Shown in pieces: positions 61,754-64,000 of a stretch of 64,000 nt of DNA. The stretch is from Streptomyces coeruleorubidus. Lineage in GTDB: Bacteria; Actinomycetota; Actinomycetes; Streptomycetales; Streptomycetaceae. The position numbers and the translations under genes are program-made. The stretch covers positions 8,680,001-8,744,000 of the forward strand of contig NZ_CP118527.1 of the NCBI RefSeq assembly GCF_028885415.1. The letters are read 5' to 3'. Below the pieces are notes generated by a model. The model did no database searches. It was not told where the DNA came from and worked only from the letters and a program-made list of their open reading frames with translations. How positions within the stretch are numbered: the first letter of the stretch is position 1; each line of letters starts with the position of its first letter.

Positions 61754-62862
61754 ATGCGCATCCGCCCCGCCGTCACCGCCCTGTTCCTGGCCACCGCTCT
61801 CGCCGTCGGCGCGGCGCTGCCCGGGACCGCCGCCATGGCTGCTGCCAGTTCCCCAGCTCCCATAACCGCCACCGTCCAAGACGTCCTCGACCACCTGCCC
61901 GACAACGTCGTAGCGGGCGCGCTGGTCAGACGGGACGGCGTGGGGGCCGCCGCCGGCCCTGTCACTGCTGACGCGTATTTCCGGATCGGAAGCATCACCA
62001 AAGTGTTCACGAATACAGTGGTTCTGCAGCTCGTTGCCGAGCACCGGATCGACATTGACGCACCGGCGCGGCGGTATGTCCCCGGGTTGATGCCCGGCGC
62101 GTACGACCGCGTCACCATCCGCCAGCTCCTCGACCACACGAGCGGTCTGCCCAGGCCCGCCGCGCCCCCTGGCCCTGCCGACGGACCGGGATGGTGGCTG
62201 AAGGCTTCGACGCCCCAAGACGCCCTGCGCAACTCTTTCGCCTCAGCCACTGACTCGCCGCCCGCCCCCGGCTCCGAGCAGCAGTACAACGGCCTCAACT
62301 CCCTCGTCCTCGGACTGATCGTCGAGAGGGTCACCCGTCACCCCCTCGCCCAGGAGCTGGAGCGTCGGATCATCCGGCCGCTGCACCTGCTCCACACCAG
62401 CATGCCCGCCGCCGACGACCCGACGATTCCCTCACCCCACGCGCAGGTCTACGTTGACGGCCAGAACGTGACCGAGCAGAGCCCGTACCCGTGGGCCGAG
62501 GGCGGCATGATTTCCACCGCCGCTGACCTGGACCGCTTCCTCATGGCGCTGTTCTGGGGCCGCCTGCTCCCGCCCATCCAGCAAAAGCTGGTGTTCGAGG
62601 TGCCGAAGGTGAAGGGCGCCGCCACCAACACGAACTGCTTCGGCCCAGCGGCCTGCTACAGCATCGGCGGGCTCATATGCGCTACCAGCTGCCGAACGGC
62701 GATTACGCATGGGGCAAGACAGGTTCCCGCCCCGGCTGGGACAACGGGTTCTTCGCAACCCGAGACCTCCGGCACCGCGTGGTGTACTCCCTCAACCCGA
62801 CGGGGGCGGGCTCCGACCTCGCGCACATCAAGGCAATCGTCACCACCGCGCTCGCCGACTGA
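61754..62862 (+). pseudogene. Secreted serine hydrolase (beta-lactamase/DD-peptidase class C type), frameshifted
   Basis: The start ATG at 61754 has GAAGGAA upstream. A signal peptide is cleaved near AAMAAASS. The SxxK motif is in FRIGSITKVFTNTV (about 80) and the YxN motif in QQYNGLNSL (about 178). After CYSIGGL the frame breaks at about 62672; the following frame reads MRYQLPNGDYAWGKTGSRPG and contains the third active-site motif (KTG). It ends normally at 62862. The break is explained by duplication of AT in CTCATATGCGC, where an in-frame gene would have CTCATGCGC. A real mutation or a sequencing error would look the same. Confidence 0.75.
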
Positions 62863-62899
62863 CATCGTGATCTTTCGTTGTCTGTGAGAGGGGTTGGTA

Positions 62900-63043
62900 T
62901 TACGGCAGGTAGGACAGGACGTAAACGCCTGCCCCGCCCACCGTGCGGAGCCCGTCGGGAGAGAAAGCGCATTGGTTGATCCAGTGATTGTGGCCGCTCA
63001 GCACTGCTTGTTCGGTGCCGTCGGGGAAGCGCGCCAACTGATG
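62900..63043 (-). pseudogene. WD40-repeat protein remnant
   Basis: About 47 residues with one WD40-type unit, AVLSGHNHWINQCAFSPDG, preceded by LARFPDGTEQ, remain in a frame that ends soon after. WD40 proteins of Streptomyces carry seven or more such units, often fused to kinase or NACHT domains. This is a fragment of one. Confidence 0.5.
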
Positions 63044-63089
63044 AGAATGCGCAGTCCCAGACCCGATCGGTAAAGCCGGGCAGGGAAGC

Positions 63090-63248
63090 ATGTTCGGGAT
63101 GGGTACGGTAGAGCTGACTGAGACCTATACCTATCGGAGTTTCCTCAACAGGCCCGAGCTCGTCGAGGACTTCAACAAGCTCCGGTTCGCTGAACTGGAG
63201 TTGAGACTCGCTGTTGATCTACGAATACGACGGTCTGACCTGACCTGA
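63090..63248 (+). pseudogene. N-terminal fragment resembling a tyrosinase-like oxidase partner
   Basis: There are 52 codons from ATG 63090 with CAGGGAAG upstream. The stretch TYRSFLNRPELVEDFNKLRF followed by AELEL resembles, from memory, the N-terminus of Streptomyces proteins found with tyrosinase-like domains. It stops early at 63248. It lies on the opposite strand from, and 34 bp before the end of, the tyrosinase-like gene. Probably a remnant. Confidence 0.35.
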
Positions 63249-63282
63249 CGTGTCCGTCCGTGCCAGGCTGCGTGCCGGGCGG

Positions 63283-64000
63283 TCAGACGTCCTCGTAGAC
63301 GGCAAAGCGGGCGGGTTCAACAACGCCTGCCTGCTTCAGGTGCTCGACGGTGGTTTCCATGCTGCTGAGACGCGACTGCAGAGCGTCGGCCTCGGCGTTG
63401 CCCGGCTGAGCGCGCAGAGCGAGCAGGGCCACAGGGCGATGGTCGTGATCGCCTGCGGGGCCGCTCCACGGTGGGTCGAAACTCCACGGAACTGGTTGCC
63501 CTGTCAGCTCGTTGGCAGCCATCCAGTCGTCGATCCGGGCGTCCACCCAGCCGTGGAGCTTCCAGAAGATTGGGTTCACGTGGGCGGAGTAGGTGTCGGC
63601 GAGCCAGTTGTAACTGGCGTCATCCCATTGGGGGTCGACGTTGAATGCGTCCCCGCCTGGCCGGTAGGAGGGCATTGCGGCTGACCAGCGCAGATGCATC
63701 CGGTTGTGGATGCCGAACTCGATCCTCGCGCCGAGGCGGCGGAGTGTCATCTGACGGAGCTTCGCCGGGTCGGTGAACTCCGCCTCCCACTGGCGAATCC
63801 GGTTGAATGACTCCTGAGTCTTGGCGTTCCGGATGACGTCGGCGGTGTCGCTGTCACCCGGGATGTCAAAGGGGGGCGGGACCGGGTATTCAGTGTCCTC
63901 CGGGGGCGGAATTGTCGGCCATCCCTCCACACGAGGATGCTGCGGGTCGCCCAACTCGGCAAGAATCTCGTTGACCATGGCGATCATCTGCCGGTGCATG
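63283..64000 (-). CDS. Tyrosinase-like protein, partial (5' end beyond the window)
   Basis: About 238 C-terminal residues are visible and the frame is open to the window edge. HNRMHLRWSAAMPSYRPGG and, about 45 residues later, NPIFWKLHGWVDARIDDWM resemble the second copper site of tyrosinase/polyphenol-oxidase-type di-copper proteins (histidines before and in the FWKLHGWVD helix). The tail has a short coiled segment, EADALQSRLSSMETTVEHLK. The first copper site would lie outside the window. Enzyme activity on phenols is inferred from these motifs only. Confidence 0.6.
   Translation of the reverse strand, partial: MHRQMIAMVNEILAELGDPQHPRVEGWPTIPPPEDTEYPVPPPFDIPGDSDTADVIRNAKTQESFNRIRQWEAEFTDPAKLRQMTLRRLGARIEFGIHNRMHLRWSAAMPSYRPGGDAFNVDPQWDDASYNWLADTYSAHVNPIFWKLHGWVDARIDDWMAANELTGQPVPWSFDPPWSGPAGDHDHRPVALLALRAQPGNAEADALQSRLSSMETTVEHLKQAGVVEPARFAVYEDV

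Overview
The window is chromosomal DNA from a Streptomyces-like actinomycete. Base composition is very GC-rich with G/C at third codon positions, GTG and TTG starts are common, and the gene families are typical of the genus: SpoIIE-type phosphatases, ECF sigma/RskA-type anti-sigma, class F sortase, RmdA-like c-di-GMP enzyme, ergothioneine operon, ornithine-lipid genes. From memory, and not checked, the block from the DNA glycosylase through the ergothioneine genes resembles the SCO0910-SCO0945 part of the S. coelicolor left arm. Insertion sequences and gene fragments fit an unstable chromosome arm.

Layout. 0-5 kb: 3' part of a GAF-PP2C-HATPase phosphatase, an Fpg/Nei glycosylase, a decayed second phosphatase and an IS110-family element. 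4.5-10 kb: anti-sigma / unknown protein / ECF sigma unit, CapA-like protein, permease remnant, universal stress protein, polysaccharide deacetylase. 10.2-11.3 kb: an IS5-family element inserted exactly at the deacetylase stop codon, next to a 165-bp near-perfect hairpin. 11.3-19.6 kb: cell-envelope block (sortase, two related Ig-like surface proteins, DUF4239 membrane protein, proline-rich membrane protein, secreted-repeat lipoprotein), then a methyltransferase translationally coupled to rmdA. 19.6-25.8 kb: LysR regulator divergent from a three-subunit succinate dehydrogenase/fumarate reductase, then olsB-olsA-like acyltransferases. 25.8-35.9 kb (minus strand): UvrA-like protein, LLM flavin oxidoreductase, FAD oxidoreductase, LuxR regulator, Zur-box-preceded rpmF(C-)-cobW pair, and an ActP-like symporter with its DUF485 partner.

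36.4-48.7 kb: secreted pectate-lyase-like beta-helix protein, a degenerate GC-rich tandem repeat, HAD hydrolase, small lipoprotein, dodecin, the egtABCD ergothioneine operon with 4-nt overlaps, a PARG-like TIGR02452 protein converging on and overlapping a PemK-like protein, an amidase, and a secreted glycoside-hydrolase-like protein with an AbfB domain. 49-55.8 kb: a TetR gene divergent from a five-gene catabolic operon (extradiol dioxygenase, FAH-family hydrolase, FAD monooxygenase, acetoacetyl-CoA-synthetase-type ligase, DoxX). 56-64 kb: mostly decayed DNA (dsRBD-like and NACHT-type fragments, transposase remnants, truncated phosphatase, frameshifted serine hydrolase, WD40 fragment) around an intact cytosolic-looking subtilase with a separate propeptide-like small protein, ending in a partial tyrosinase-like gene.

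The points most worth a second look are the hairpin at 11116-11280, whose 14 non-Watson-Crick positions are all G-U compatible on one strand only; the subtilase with its stand-alone inhibitor-like protein; the envelope/c-di-GMP block; and the dsRBD/NACHT junction.
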